Part shown: piece after piece, positions 15,289 through 23,260 of the stretch | How the letters are laid out: every line of letters begins with the position of its first letter | How positions within the stretch are numbered: the stretch's first letter is position 1 | Assembly: GCF_030813235.1 (NCBI RefSeq) | Contig: NZ_JAUSUB010000013.1 | Location: forward strand, 62,001 to 126,000 | Source: Cytobacillus purgationiresistens | GTDB taxonomy: Bacteria > Bacillota > Bacilli > Bacillales > Cytobacillaceae | Direction of reading: 5' to 3' | Length of the DNA: 64,000 nt | Notes under the pieces: generated by a model | What the model was told of the DNA's origin: nothing | Seen by the model: only the letters and a program-made list of their open reading frames with translations | The model's database searches: none | Program-made: the position numbers and the translations under genes

Positions 15289-17160
15289 ATGTCGCTCACT
15301 CTAAACCTTGCTTTAATCTTGATTATCCTACTCATATGCATCATCTATTTGTGGATAAAGATAGTTGAGAGAAAAGATAAGCGGCTACAAAAAGATGATG
15401 AAGAGGCCGAATCACATGATTATCAATTTGCTAATATCCTAGAGCATGTCATACAGACGATAAATCAACTAACTATTTCTAATCTGCTCGATCACGGTTT
15501 ATCAGAAGATGAGTACTGGAGAAGAAAAAGAAAGCAAGATGAATTATTAGCTGCTCTGAAGACTTGTAACACAGGAAATATATCAGATAAAAATTATGTA
15601 AAGAACTTCATTTCCGACTTATTACTCAAAACTTATAGCGTAAATAACGACAACATTAATTATGCTATTTCTTTTGATCATGCACAGGCCCTCAGTATTC
15701 GAGACAAGTTCGATATTCTCTTACATGCTTATGAGACACAATACGGTAATCAAGCTCTTAGAAGGATGATTGAGAAATATCAATTAGATGAAAAGAAAAG
15801 AATAGATGGAGAAGAACGCTATATCATAACTGAGGAAGAGATAGATTCTATTTTTCAGAAAGAGTATAACTCAAGCCTGCTTTCATTTGATGATAAATTA
15901 GCTATCTTAACTCAGAAAATCTTTGCTCACTACAAAGGCTTCGGAGTCATCGATCAAATAAGAGATATGAATATTGATGGTGTTTCTGGTGGTGTATCGG
16001 GTTTACCAAGAAAAATGGGCGATTTAGATGATGTGATGAACATCATAGACAAAATGAAAAGTACACCGCTGAATGTTGATTCCATTTGGATTATGTTTCG
16101 TGGTAAGTCCATTAACCTTTCGTTTTTATCATTTGGTACAGCTGCAGAGCTGAAGCGAGTTGTTCAAACCGCTTATAAATATAATACTCCTGGTCAATTA
16201 TCAGAATCACGACCATACATCGTTAATGACATGGAGGATGGCTCAAGGGTAGTAGTAGTTCGACCTCCATTTGCTGAATCATGGGCTTTCTTTATCAGGA
16301 AATTTGATATCCCAAACGCAAAATTAGAAACCCTATTTAATGGTGAAAACGTGGATGTGGTTATTGAATTATTGAAGTACTTGATGGCTGGCTGCCAAAT
16401 CACAGGTATCACCGGTGCCCAAGGATCAGGTAAAACAACATTACTTATGGCCTTAATCAAGTATATTGATCCCACACAGAATTTGCGTATTCAAGAAATG
16501 GCTTTCGAACTTCATGCCCGAAAAATTTACCCTGGAAGGAATATATTATCATTTCAGGAGACTTCACATGTTAGCGGGCAAGAAGGGCTTGATTTACAAA
16601 AGAAAACAGATGGGTCAGTGAACATACTTGGAGAGGTTGCGACGGACGCTGTAGCGGCGTGGATGATTCAGATGTCTCAAGTTGCTTCACTATTTACAGT
16701 CTTTACTCACCATGCCAAGACATTCCCACTGCTGATTGACTCTTTGCGAAACTCCTTATTGAAAGTTGGCATGTTTAACAATGAAAAGATTGCTGAACAA
16801 CAGGTAGTAAACGTCTTGAATTTTAATATTCACCTAGATAATCGCAATATAGAAAGAATTACTGAATGTATCCCAGTTGATAGTCGCTTTAACTATCCTA
16901 CTGAGTGGAGGCATATGAATTCCTCTGAAGATAAAATGACAGCATTTATGGAAACAATGACGGAATATTTTACGCGCCAAACGGATCCAGTGCAATACGA
17001 AGAAAGAAATATCATTGAATACAGAAATGGTAAATATATAGCAGTCAACCCTATCTCTGACAAAGCAGCAGCTAATATGATGAAACACTTTAATGATGAA
17101 CAAGCCAAAGCTTTTATAGAGTTTATAGGGGAAAATTGGAGGGAAGGTAATGTTGCCTGA
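15289..17160 (+). CDS. TadA/CpaF-type secretion ATPase
   Basis: A 623-aa protein. An N-terminal hydrophobic helix (about residues 4-21) is followed by a helical region, then the type II/IV secretion ATPase core. Walker A is GITGAQGSGKTTLL (about 374-387), with QEMAFELHARKIYPGRN as the Asp-box region, LGEVATDAVAAW near 445, and the His box FTVFTHHAKT. This enzyme powers pilin assembly or secretion. A membrane helix at the N-terminus is unusual for CpaF-like ATPases. The gene overlaps its membrane partner by 11 nt. Confidence 0.8.
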   Translation: MSLTLNLALILIILLICIIYLWIKIVERKDKRLQKDDEEAESHDYQFANILEHVIQTINQLTISNLLDHGLSEDEYWRRKRKQDELLAALKTCNTGNISDKNYVKNFISDLLLKTYSVNNDNINYAISFDHAQALSIRDKFDILLHAYETQYGNQALRRMIEKYQLDEKKRIDGEERYIITEEEIDSIFQKEYNSSLLSFDDKLAILTQKIFAHYKGFGVIDQIRDMNIDGVSGGVSGLPRKMGDLDDVMNIIDKMKSTPLNVDSIWIMFRGKSINLSFLSFGTAAELKRVVQTAYKYNTPGQLSESRPYIVNDMEDGSRVVVVRPPFAESWAFFIRKFDIPNAKLETLFNGENVDVVIELLKYLMAGCQITGITGAQGSGKTTLLMALIKYIDPTQNLRIQEMAFELHARKIYPGRNILSFQETSHVSGQEGLDLQKKTDGSVNILGEVATDAVAAWMIQMSQVASLFTVFTHHAKTFPLLIDSLRNSLLKVGMFNNEKIAEQQVVNVLNFNIHLDNRNIERITECIPVDSRFNYPTEWRHMNSSEDKMTAFMETMTEYFTRQTDPVQYEERNIIEYRNGKYIAVNPISDKAAANMMKHFNDEQAKAFIEFIGENWREGNVA

Positions 17161-19195
17161 GATTATACTCGCAGCCTCCCTCCTGGGTTTCTTTTTCTTA
17201 TTAATCGTATTTAAGTGGCTTGGGATAAGAGAAAGAAAAAAAGGAAATACGGTTGCATCAAAATTATTACCAAAAGAAAAAAAGTTTCATAAAAAATACT
17301 CAGCGTTCTTCCAAAGATCTTACTCAAAACTTAGCAAAGTGCCATTATTACAAGGTTATATTAAAAGAATTAGATTCCGCATTGAAATCGTTAATCAGTA
17401 TGACGAATATCAACTTCGAAGAGAAACAATGAAAATCGTCTTTGCTTCACTGGCTATATCTACTTTTGTCATTCTCGTGTTTGCAGCCTTCAATCCAAAT
17501 ATATTGTTTATTTTTATCATATTACTTGCAGTAATTTTCATTAATGGTATTGTGATCGATTTATTTATTAATCGCCTTGAAGACCGCTTACTCAGACAGT
17601 TTAAAGACTTCATAGAAGATGTTAGGCATTACTACAACCAAACGAAGATGATTGATGAAGCTGTATATTCAGCAACACAGCTAACAGGACCTGAAGCCAA
17701 GATTCAAGGACTCAGAATCCAGAATATTCTTACCTCAGATGATCCAGAGGCTGCGTTACAAAAATATGAATCAGTAGCACCAAACCGCTTCTTAAAAATA
17801 TTCGCTAGTATTGCTGTATTTGTACAAGAGAGCGGAGACATAGTTAACGAAAAAGGTTCAGTCTTTCTAAATGGCCTTGCTGTACTTACGAAAGAAACAA
17901 ACTATGAAATTCTACGCAGAGATAAGTTAAGTTACGTCCTTAAAGGACTTAGTGTAATTGCTGTTATGCCAATCATGTTTATCTATCCACTACGACACTG
18001 GGTAACTACTTTCTTCCCAGCATTAGAAGCTTTCTATGAAAGCCGTACAGGTATCTTTATACATATGTCACTCTATTTCATCATCCTGGCTTCATTCTTA
18101 CTGATTAGAAAGCTTAGAGAGATACAGGAGCCTCGTTATATCAGTACCTCTAAGAAATTGAGATGGGAAGAAAAAATATATAAAAATCGATTGATAAAAA
18201 AACTTATAGATTCCATCAAACCAGGAAGAAATCAAAAGGAATACTTTAGGCTTACACTGCTATTAAAACAAGCCAACTCTTCCTTAACCATGGAATGGCT
18301 TTATATTCATAGATTACTTGCTGGGTTAATAACAGCAGCCATTGTTTTAAGCTTTTTTATCTTCAGCCACTATTCAACGATTCAAAACGTTCTATACTCA
18401 CCGACCTACAATTACGCATTTGGACAAGTATCAGATGAGGATAGATCGGAAGCCATGTTAGTGACTGAATTTGATAGAGAAATATATATGAACTTTAAGG
18501 AGGTGAAGGAGAAAAACCATGAAAAGATTCTGAATTTTTTAAGTGAAGAACATGGTATGGATAAAAATGCGAGAGCAACCATTCTTATAGCCGATAGGAT
18601 TGTTGACAAATTAGAAACAATTGACAACTCTTATCTTAAATGGTGGGAAGTACTGGTTAGCATCTTAATCGCAATTATAGCTTACCGAGTTCCTGTCTGG
18701 ATTCTAAACTTCCAAGTCTTCTTTCGCAAAAAGGATATGGAAGACGAGGTCAATCAATTCTACACCATTATCGGGATTGTTTCCCAATTTAAAAATGTTT
18801 CTGTAGAAATCATTTTATTATGGATGGCCAAGACCGCTGTTACTTTCAAAGATCCAATCAATACTTGTTTGCTCAATTACGATAGTGGGCAAGGGGAGGC
18901 ACTTGATAAGTTGAAAGAAGAGGTGAGTTTCACACCATTCGGAAGACTTGTAGACAGGCTAAAGCTCTCATTGAGTAAAATCTCAATCAAAGAAGCTTTC
19001 GACGATCTTGAGCTAGAGAAAGAATACTTCCTTGAAAAACGCAACCAGCATAATGAAGCCGTTATTAATGACAAAGCATGGTGGGGGTCAATTATTGGTT
19101 TTGCACCTACCTGGGCATTACTTTTACTCTACTTGATATTTCCTTTATGTTATATCGCAATTACAGAGACAAACAAAATGTTTCAAAGCCTATAA
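17150..19195 (+). CDS. Fused TadB/TadC-like inner-membrane platform protein
   Basis: A 681-aa protein that appears to be two GspF/TadB-type modules in tandem. Membrane pairs lie near residues 5-22, 95-145, 260-325, 385-405, 500-525 and 640-665. Cytoplasmic helical regions sit between them, including VRHYYNQTKMIDEAVYSATQ and the related VNQFYTIIGIVSQFKNVS. TadB and TadC are normally separate platform proteins that work with TadA. Here one ORF would supply both. Confidence 0.65.
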   Translation: MLPEIILAASLLGFFFLLIVFKWLGIRERKKGNTVASKLLPKEKKFHKKYSAFFQRSYSKLSKVPLLQGYIKRIRFRIEIVNQYDEYQLRRETMKIVFASLAISTFVILVFAAFNPNILFIFIILLAVIFINGIVIDLFINRLEDRLLRQFKDFIEDVRHYYNQTKMIDEAVYSATQLTGPEAKIQGLRIQNILTSDDPEAALQKYESVAPNRFLKIFASIAVFVQESGDIVNEKGSVFLNGLAVLTKETNYEILRRDKLSYVLKGLSVIAVMPIMFIYPLRHWVTTFFPALEAFYESRTGIFIHMSLYFIILASFLLIRKLREIQEPRYISTSKKLRWEEKIYKNRLIKKLIDSIKPGRNQKEYFRLTLLLKQANSSLTMEWLYIHRLLAGLITAAIVLSFFIFSHYSTIQNVLYSPTYNYAFGQVSDEDRSEAMLVTEFDREIYMNFKEVKEKNHEKILNFLSEEHGMDKNARATILIADRIVDKLETIDNSYLKWWEVLVSILIAIIAYRVPVWILNFQVFFRKKDMEDEVNQFYTIIGIVSQFKNVSVEIILLWMAKTAVTFKDPINTCLLNYDSGQGEALDKLKEEVSFTPFGRLVDRLKLSLSKISIKEAFDDLELEKEYFLEKRNQHNEAVINDKAWWGSIIGFAPTWALLLLYLIFPLCYIAITETNKMFQSL

Positions 19196-19219
19196 ACCAT
19201 ATAATAAGGAGTGTTTTAC

Positions 19220-19663
19220 ATGACAGCCGCACAAAAAGCTATTATTTTCGGAGCAAGTATCTTGCTCACAATTGGGTTAATTTCATTATTCTTACTTACT
19301 TATTCACCAGCTGCAAGTGCAAGTAAAGAAGCATCAAACGAATTCGCGGGGTTACAAACAGAGCTTTCAGAACAATCATTTTTAGTCTATGACCACTCAA
19401 AAGTAAGTGGCTCTCAAGTAATTAATGCAATTAGAAAATTTGAAGGAAAAGAAATTGGGATCAAAGTTGAAACTGGTAAATCTGATACATCTTGGTATAA
19501 TTACAGCTTCACGGAAGATTTCTTAGGTAAAGCTACAGGAAATTCTGAAAACATTATTAACGAAACTAGCCCTGCTTATATTAATCCAAGCGGCAATTTC
19601 AACGCTAAAGTTGTGAGGGACTCTAATAGAGTGATTAGAGCAATTGAGTTTATTCAAGAGTAA
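19220..19663 (+). CDS. Pseudopilin-like small membrane protein 1
   Basis: The ATG at 19220 is chosen because AAGGAG lies 8 nt upstream; a GTG at 19211 abuts that site. The 147-aa protein has a short polar leader MTAAQK, a hydrophobic helix (AIIFGASILLTIGLISLFLL) and a polar extracytoplasmic region. This layout fits a Tad pilin or minor pilin, though no clear prepilin peptidase G/E motif is seen. It directly follows the platform gene. As the smallest and first of four, it is a candidate major subunit. Confidence 0.5.
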   Translation: MTAAQKAIIFGASILLTIGLISLFLLTYSPAASASKEASNEFAGLQTELSEQSFLVYDHSKVSGSQVINAIRKFEGKEIGIKVETGKSDTSWYNYSFTEDFLGKATGNSENIINETSPAYINPSGNFNAKVVRDSNRVIRAIEFIQE

Positions 19664-19676
19664 AGGGTGATTACTT

Positions 19677-20054
19677 ATGGCAGTCCGCCAGCTAATCATT
19701 TATGTATCAACTGCGTTCATCTTTTTGAGCGCAGTTACCTTTTCTGTTACCTCATTTAATATTGTTGAAAAGAACTATGACTTGATTAACCAGCTCGAAA
19801 AAGAAAAAGGGATACATGAAAACGTAAAGATTCCTAACAAGCCAGTGATTAATGGGTATGAGATCGTGCAGCAAATCTATACCATCTATAAACTTGAATA
19901 CCCCATTGTAGTAAACGGACACAGATTTACTCCTGACTTCGATATCACAGAAGTAGATATTTCTCTTTATATAGATATGAATGAAGAGTATGAGCTCACC
20001 ATTGACAGAGACTCCAGCGGTAATATCCATGAAATTAGTTACATTAATACATAA
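19677..20054 (+). CDS. Pseudopilin-like small membrane protein 2
   Basis: A 125-aa protein with AAAGGGTGA upstream. The N-terminal helix (IIYVSTAFIFLSAVTFSVTSF, about residues 7-27) is followed by a polar domain. TadE/F-like minor pseudopilins have this single-helix plan, but no family signature is visible. It is the second of four similar genes, 13 bp after the first. Confidence 0.45.
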   Translation: MAVRQLIIYVSTAFIFLSAVTFSVTSFNIVEKNYDLINQLEKEKGIHENVKIPNKPVINGYEIVQQIYTIYKLEYPIVVNGHRFTPDFDITEVDISLYIDMNEEYELTIDRDSSGNIHEISYINT

Positions 20055-20071
20055 AAAGAGGGGGAAAAAGC

Positions 20072-20626
20072 ATGGTTAATCCTTTATCGAAAGTTTTTTC
20101 GTTTTTCATATTAATAGGCTGCTTGTTCATTGTCCCTCTCTTTTTTAGTTTTATTAAAGCGGATGACTTAGCTGAAATTAATGCACAAAATGTGGTAACC
20201 AAATTTGTAGATTCAGTCAGGAATAAGGGATACATTTCCCCAAGTATGTACAATGATTTTGTTTATGATTTAGAAAGCACAGGCTACCTCTTTGATATAG
20301 AACTCAGCCATGAAAAGAAAACGTTTCATCCAGTTTATGAAGATCCAGCTGATTCTGGCACCTTTAAGGGAGATTATATAGTTGATTACGATAACTATTA
20401 CTCGAAACAGATCAACAAAGTACTTTTCCCTGATAATTCTCTTCCTATTGAAAGTGAGTCACGTGTATATAAACTGATGGTTGGTGATTATTTTAAAGTA
20501 ACAGTGCAAAATATGAACCGGACAAAAGCTACCATTGTACATGACTTCCTTACCTTTGGGAATACGGGAAATCCTACAGTGATTCACATCCCATATGGAG
20601 GGATGGTCCATAATGAAGATTACTAA
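20072..20626 (+). CDS. Pseudopilin-like membrane protein 3
   Basis: A 184-aa protein preceded by AAGAGGGGG. One N-terminal helix (FSFFILIGCLFIVPLFFSFI, about residues 8-27) is followed by ADDLAEINAQNVVTKFVDSVRNKG and a beta-rich polar domain. The arrangement resembles TadE-type minor pilins. It overlaps the next gene by 14 nt, implying matched expression. Confidence 0.45.
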   Translation: MVNPLSKVFSFFILIGCLFIVPLFFSFIKADDLAEINAQNVVTKFVDSVRNKGYISPSMYNDFVYDLESTGYLFDIELSHEKKTFHPVYEDPADSGTFKGDYIVDYDNYYSKQINKVLFPDNSLPIESESRVYKLMVGDYFKVTVQNMNRTKATIVHDFLTFGNTGNPTVIHIPYGGMVHNEDY

Positions 20627-21605
20627 CTGGACCATTATTTTCGTTATTGTACTGATACCTTTGATGTTTAATCTACATTTGAAAGATACTCAGACCTCAA
20701 AGGCTCAAAATCTATCCATGCATTATAATAACGTCCTCACCTCCGCTGTTATGGATGCCTCTGCATCATTATTAGAAAATGTGGAGCAAGAATTTGAAAG
20801 CGGGTATGCGTCAGCGAAGTACACCAGCGCGAATAAGGACGCTGCCATTGATACCTTTCTAAAAACACTATCCCTAAACTTTGCTCCCGGAAACGATCAA
20901 GTGAGCAGAGATGTGATTAAATCATATATTCCTCTCATTCTATTAGTCGATTATAGAGGTTACTATGTATATTCCTGGGATGACTTTATCAATGAAAAAG
21001 GGGAAGTAGAGTCAGATTTAGTCCCTCGTCCCTTCAAGCCTTATGTGTACCATGATAATAAAGGAAACATATTGTCATTTACTTTAGATGATTATGTCAT
21101 TGCCTTTGATAAGGTAGCCAACAAATGGGAGGAAGGATACCGAGAAGAAATTAAAGATAGCCTAAACATTCCTTTATTGCAAGACGATGAACTATTTGAG
21201 AATATTCGACGAACTACTATACTAAATGCGATACAAGATGATGCTCAATACTATATCAATCATCATAATACGTATGCTGCACGTTTAGGAATTACTTATA
21301 CTTTCACTTTACCTATTCTAAGCAAAGAAGATTGGCAAAATACAATAGATGATATTGGACTATTATCTTTTATACAAGGTGTCCCTCTAGTCGGTGGAGG
21401 AACCTATAATAATTACGCTCTAAGTACCAGTAAGATAGCAAAAGCAAATAGATACATTGCAACGGAAGTTGATGGATCTAAGTTTTATTATCTTGAGAGC
21501 TGTGATTTTAATTACCCTGCGAAGGAATTGTTTACTTCTCCTAAGGAAGCAGCAAAGAAAGGCTACAAGCCTTTGTCCTGCTTCAACAAAGTAGAAGGTA
21601 AATAG
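20613..21605 (+). CDS. Large pseudopilin-like exported protein 4
   Basis: The ATG at 20613 follows GGAGGG; an in-frame ATG 18 nt earlier precedes that site. The 330-aa protein has an N-terminal helix (WTIIFVIVLIPLMFNLHL) followed by a long extracytoplasmic region with no recognised domain. It is the last gene of the Tad-like operon before a terminator. It may be a tip or adhesin subunit, by position only. Confidence 0.45.
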   Translation: MKITNWTIIFVIVLIPLMFNLHLKDTQTSKAQNLSMHYNNVLTSAVMDASASLLENVEQEFESGYASAKYTSANKDAAIDTFLKTLSLNFAPGNDQVSRDVIKSYIPLILLVDYRGYYVYSWDDFINEKGEVESDLVPRPFKPYVYHDNKGNILSFTLDDYVIAFDKVANKWEEGYREEIKDSLNIPLLQDDELFENIRRTTILNAIQDDAQYYINHHNTYAARLGITYTFTLPILSKEDWQNTIDDIGLLSFIQGVPLVGGGTYNNYALSTSKIAKANRYIATEVDGSKFYYLESCDFNYPAKELFTSPKEAAKKGYKPLSCFNKVEGK

Positions 21606-21648
21606 CATTGTCTTCAACCATTACTTTTTTACTATTATTCAAATGATT

Positions 21649-21675
21649 TTATAGTTAAATAAAACTATAATTTTT
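21649..21675 (+). terminator. Terminator of the Tad-like operon
   Basis: TTATAGTT and AACTATAA form an 8-bp stem with a 6-nt loop followed by five T residues, 44 bp after the last pilin-like gene. Confidence 0.6.
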
Positions 21676-21703
21676 CCATTTTATTATAATAATAGCTACT
21701 AAA

Positions 21704-21751
21704 GTTATCTATTATTTGGTATAATATAGGTAATAGATAACAAAGTTATCT
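21704..21751 (+). promoter_or_regulatory. Operator dyad bracketing an extended -10 promoter
   Basis: GTTATCTATTA (21704-21714) and TAATAGATAAC (21731-21741) are perfect 11-bp inverted repeats. Between them lies TGGTATAAT, an extended -10 box with TATAAT at 21720-21725. A third half-site GTTATCT follows at 21745-21751. A protein bound to the dyad would cover the promoter. The next gene encodes a probable DNA-binding protein, suggesting autorepression. Confidence 0.65.
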
Positions 21752-21779
21752 CTTTATATGTTTTAGAGAGGGGATGTAA

Positions 21780-22406
21780 ATGGGGAATTTAAACGAGTGG
21801 TTACAAGCTACTTTTATTTTTGAAGAGTGGAGTCAACATCTTGGTCAGCCTAAAAAATTTGAAGTACCACTTAGTGGTATTGGCGCCTTTAAGGTTTATA
21901 AGAACTTTAAAGTGTTTTTCGAAGAAAAAGAAGCTGGCGCCATCTATTATAACGGTAGGCTCCTTGACTTAAAAAGACTCACACAAATCATGAATCAAAC
22001 ATCTAATGAAGAATTTCTTTACGTTGAATTGAACTTCCAATGTACTTCAAAGGGATTCATCAAATTCACACAAGTAATTACATCTGAAGGTGAACTTGTT
22101 GAATTTATCAATGAGGTTCTGAAACACATTCAGCTCAAATCAATACCGACCCATAATCAACTAATAGAAACAAAGGGAATTGCCAGATGGAACTATGTAC
22201 CTCCTCTCGTAGGATTAAAAGAGTTTGCGGAAGTAATTGGCTGGGATAAAGCCCGGTTAAGTACAAAGTACGCTCGACAACGGGAAGGTAAAAAAGTACG
22301 CCCTCCATTGCCAGTACCCATCCAAGTATTGGCATCTTCACCAATTTGGACCTTAGAACAGGCCCAAAATTACAGAATAAAACTGATAAGGTTTGGGTAT
22401 AAGTGA
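21780..22406 (+). CDS. Putative DNA-binding regulator (208 aa)
   Basis: Preceded by AGAGAGGGG. The last 60 residues contain LKEFAEVIGWDKARLSTKYARQ, then PLPVPIQVLASSPIWTLEQAQNYR, a pattern common in small plasmid and phage helix-turn-helix proteins. The first 140 residues form an unrecognised alpha/beta domain. It lies alone downstream of a perfect operator dyad and before a surface-protein pair, so it may control itself and perhaps neighbours. Confidence 0.5.
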   Translation: MGNLNEWLQATFIFEEWSQHLGQPKKFEVPLSGIGAFKVYKNFKVFFEEKEAGAIYYNGRLLDLKRLTQIMNQTSNEEFLYVELNFQCTSKGFIKFTQVITSEGELVEFINEVLKHIQLKSIPTHNQLIETKGIARWNYVPPLVGLKEFAEVIGWDKARLSTKYARQREGKKVRPPLPVPIQVLASSPIWTLEQAQNYRIKLIRFGYK

Positions 22407-22454
22407 AAGAATTTTTTAGTAGTTCATCAAATTAAAAATAAAGGGGATTTACAT

Positions 22455-23237
22455 ATGAAGAAGGCTATTGCAATTTTAGTATCATTATTTTTCATAACTT
22501 CAACAACTTCTGTATTTGCAAATGATCAAGTAACTTACGGTGAGTGCTCCATGACTATTACTTCGGATAATGTTGGGTATGGAAATGCTGTTGGTGCAAC
22601 AAATGAATGCAAAGGACATATCGTGGGATATTATGGTGACGGAAAATTTCTATTATCTGGTGTATATACTGGAACAGTAAATTATAGTGGACAAGTATTT
22701 ACTATTTCACAACCTTTTTCAAAAAATACTCATGAACGTTTAACAGTATATACTGTCATGAAAGAAAAACCTAAGCCACAGCCTAAACCGGAACCTAAGC
22801 CACAACCTACTAAACCAGAACCTAAGCCACACCCTAAAACAGATAGTAACAATAACGTGACAACTGGTAATAGTTCCAAACCAAATGTTCAGTCTACAAC
22901 TACAAACAGTAATAAAACAACTGAACAAAAAGATACAACTGTAGCACAAGCAAAAACAGAAGATACAAAGGAAAAAGAAATAGAGGAAAATAAATCTTCA
23001 GATGATGCAGAAAACAAAGAGGAAAAAGAAATAGAAAAAGCCGAAGAAGAAGACAAAAAGGAAGATGACGAAGTTAAAGAAGTAGCTTCGGTGGTTAATA
23101 AGGAAAGAGATACCGAGAAAAATATGGTCGGCATTATATCTGCCACAGCTGCAGGGTTAGTTTTACTGGGTGGAGGAGCTTTCCTATTCTTTAATCCAAC
23201 CGGTAGAGCAAAATTATTATCAATATTTAAAAAATAA
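22455..23237 (+). CDS. Secreted membrane-anchored protein with KPEPKPQ repeats
   Basis: A 260-aa protein starting after AAAGGGGAT. It has a signal peptide (MKKAIAILVSLFFITSTTSVFA), a small domain with Cys residues (GECSMTI...TNECKG), and a proline-rich KPQPKPEPKPQP segment. An acidic Lys/Glu spacer follows, then a C-terminal helix (IISATAAGLVLLGGGAFLFF) with a basic tail. No LPXTG motif precedes the helix, so it is probably retained in the membrane and spans the wall. It lies 23 bp upstream of the large surface protein. Confidence 0.6.
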   Translation: MKKAIAILVSLFFITSTTSVFANDQVTYGECSMTITSDNVGYGNAVGATNECKGHIVGYYGDGKFLLSGVYTGTVNYSGQVFTISQPFSKNTHERLTVYTVMKEKPKPQPKPEPKPQPTKPEPKPHPKTDSNNNVTTGNSSKPNVQSTTTNSNKTTEQKDTTVAQAKTEDTKEKEIEENKSSDDAENKEEKEIEKAEEEDKKEDDEVKEVASVVNKERDTEKNMVGIISATAAGLVLLGGGAFLFFNPTGRAKLLSIFKK

Positions 23238-23260
23238 TATGATATCTAGGAGGAAAAGTA

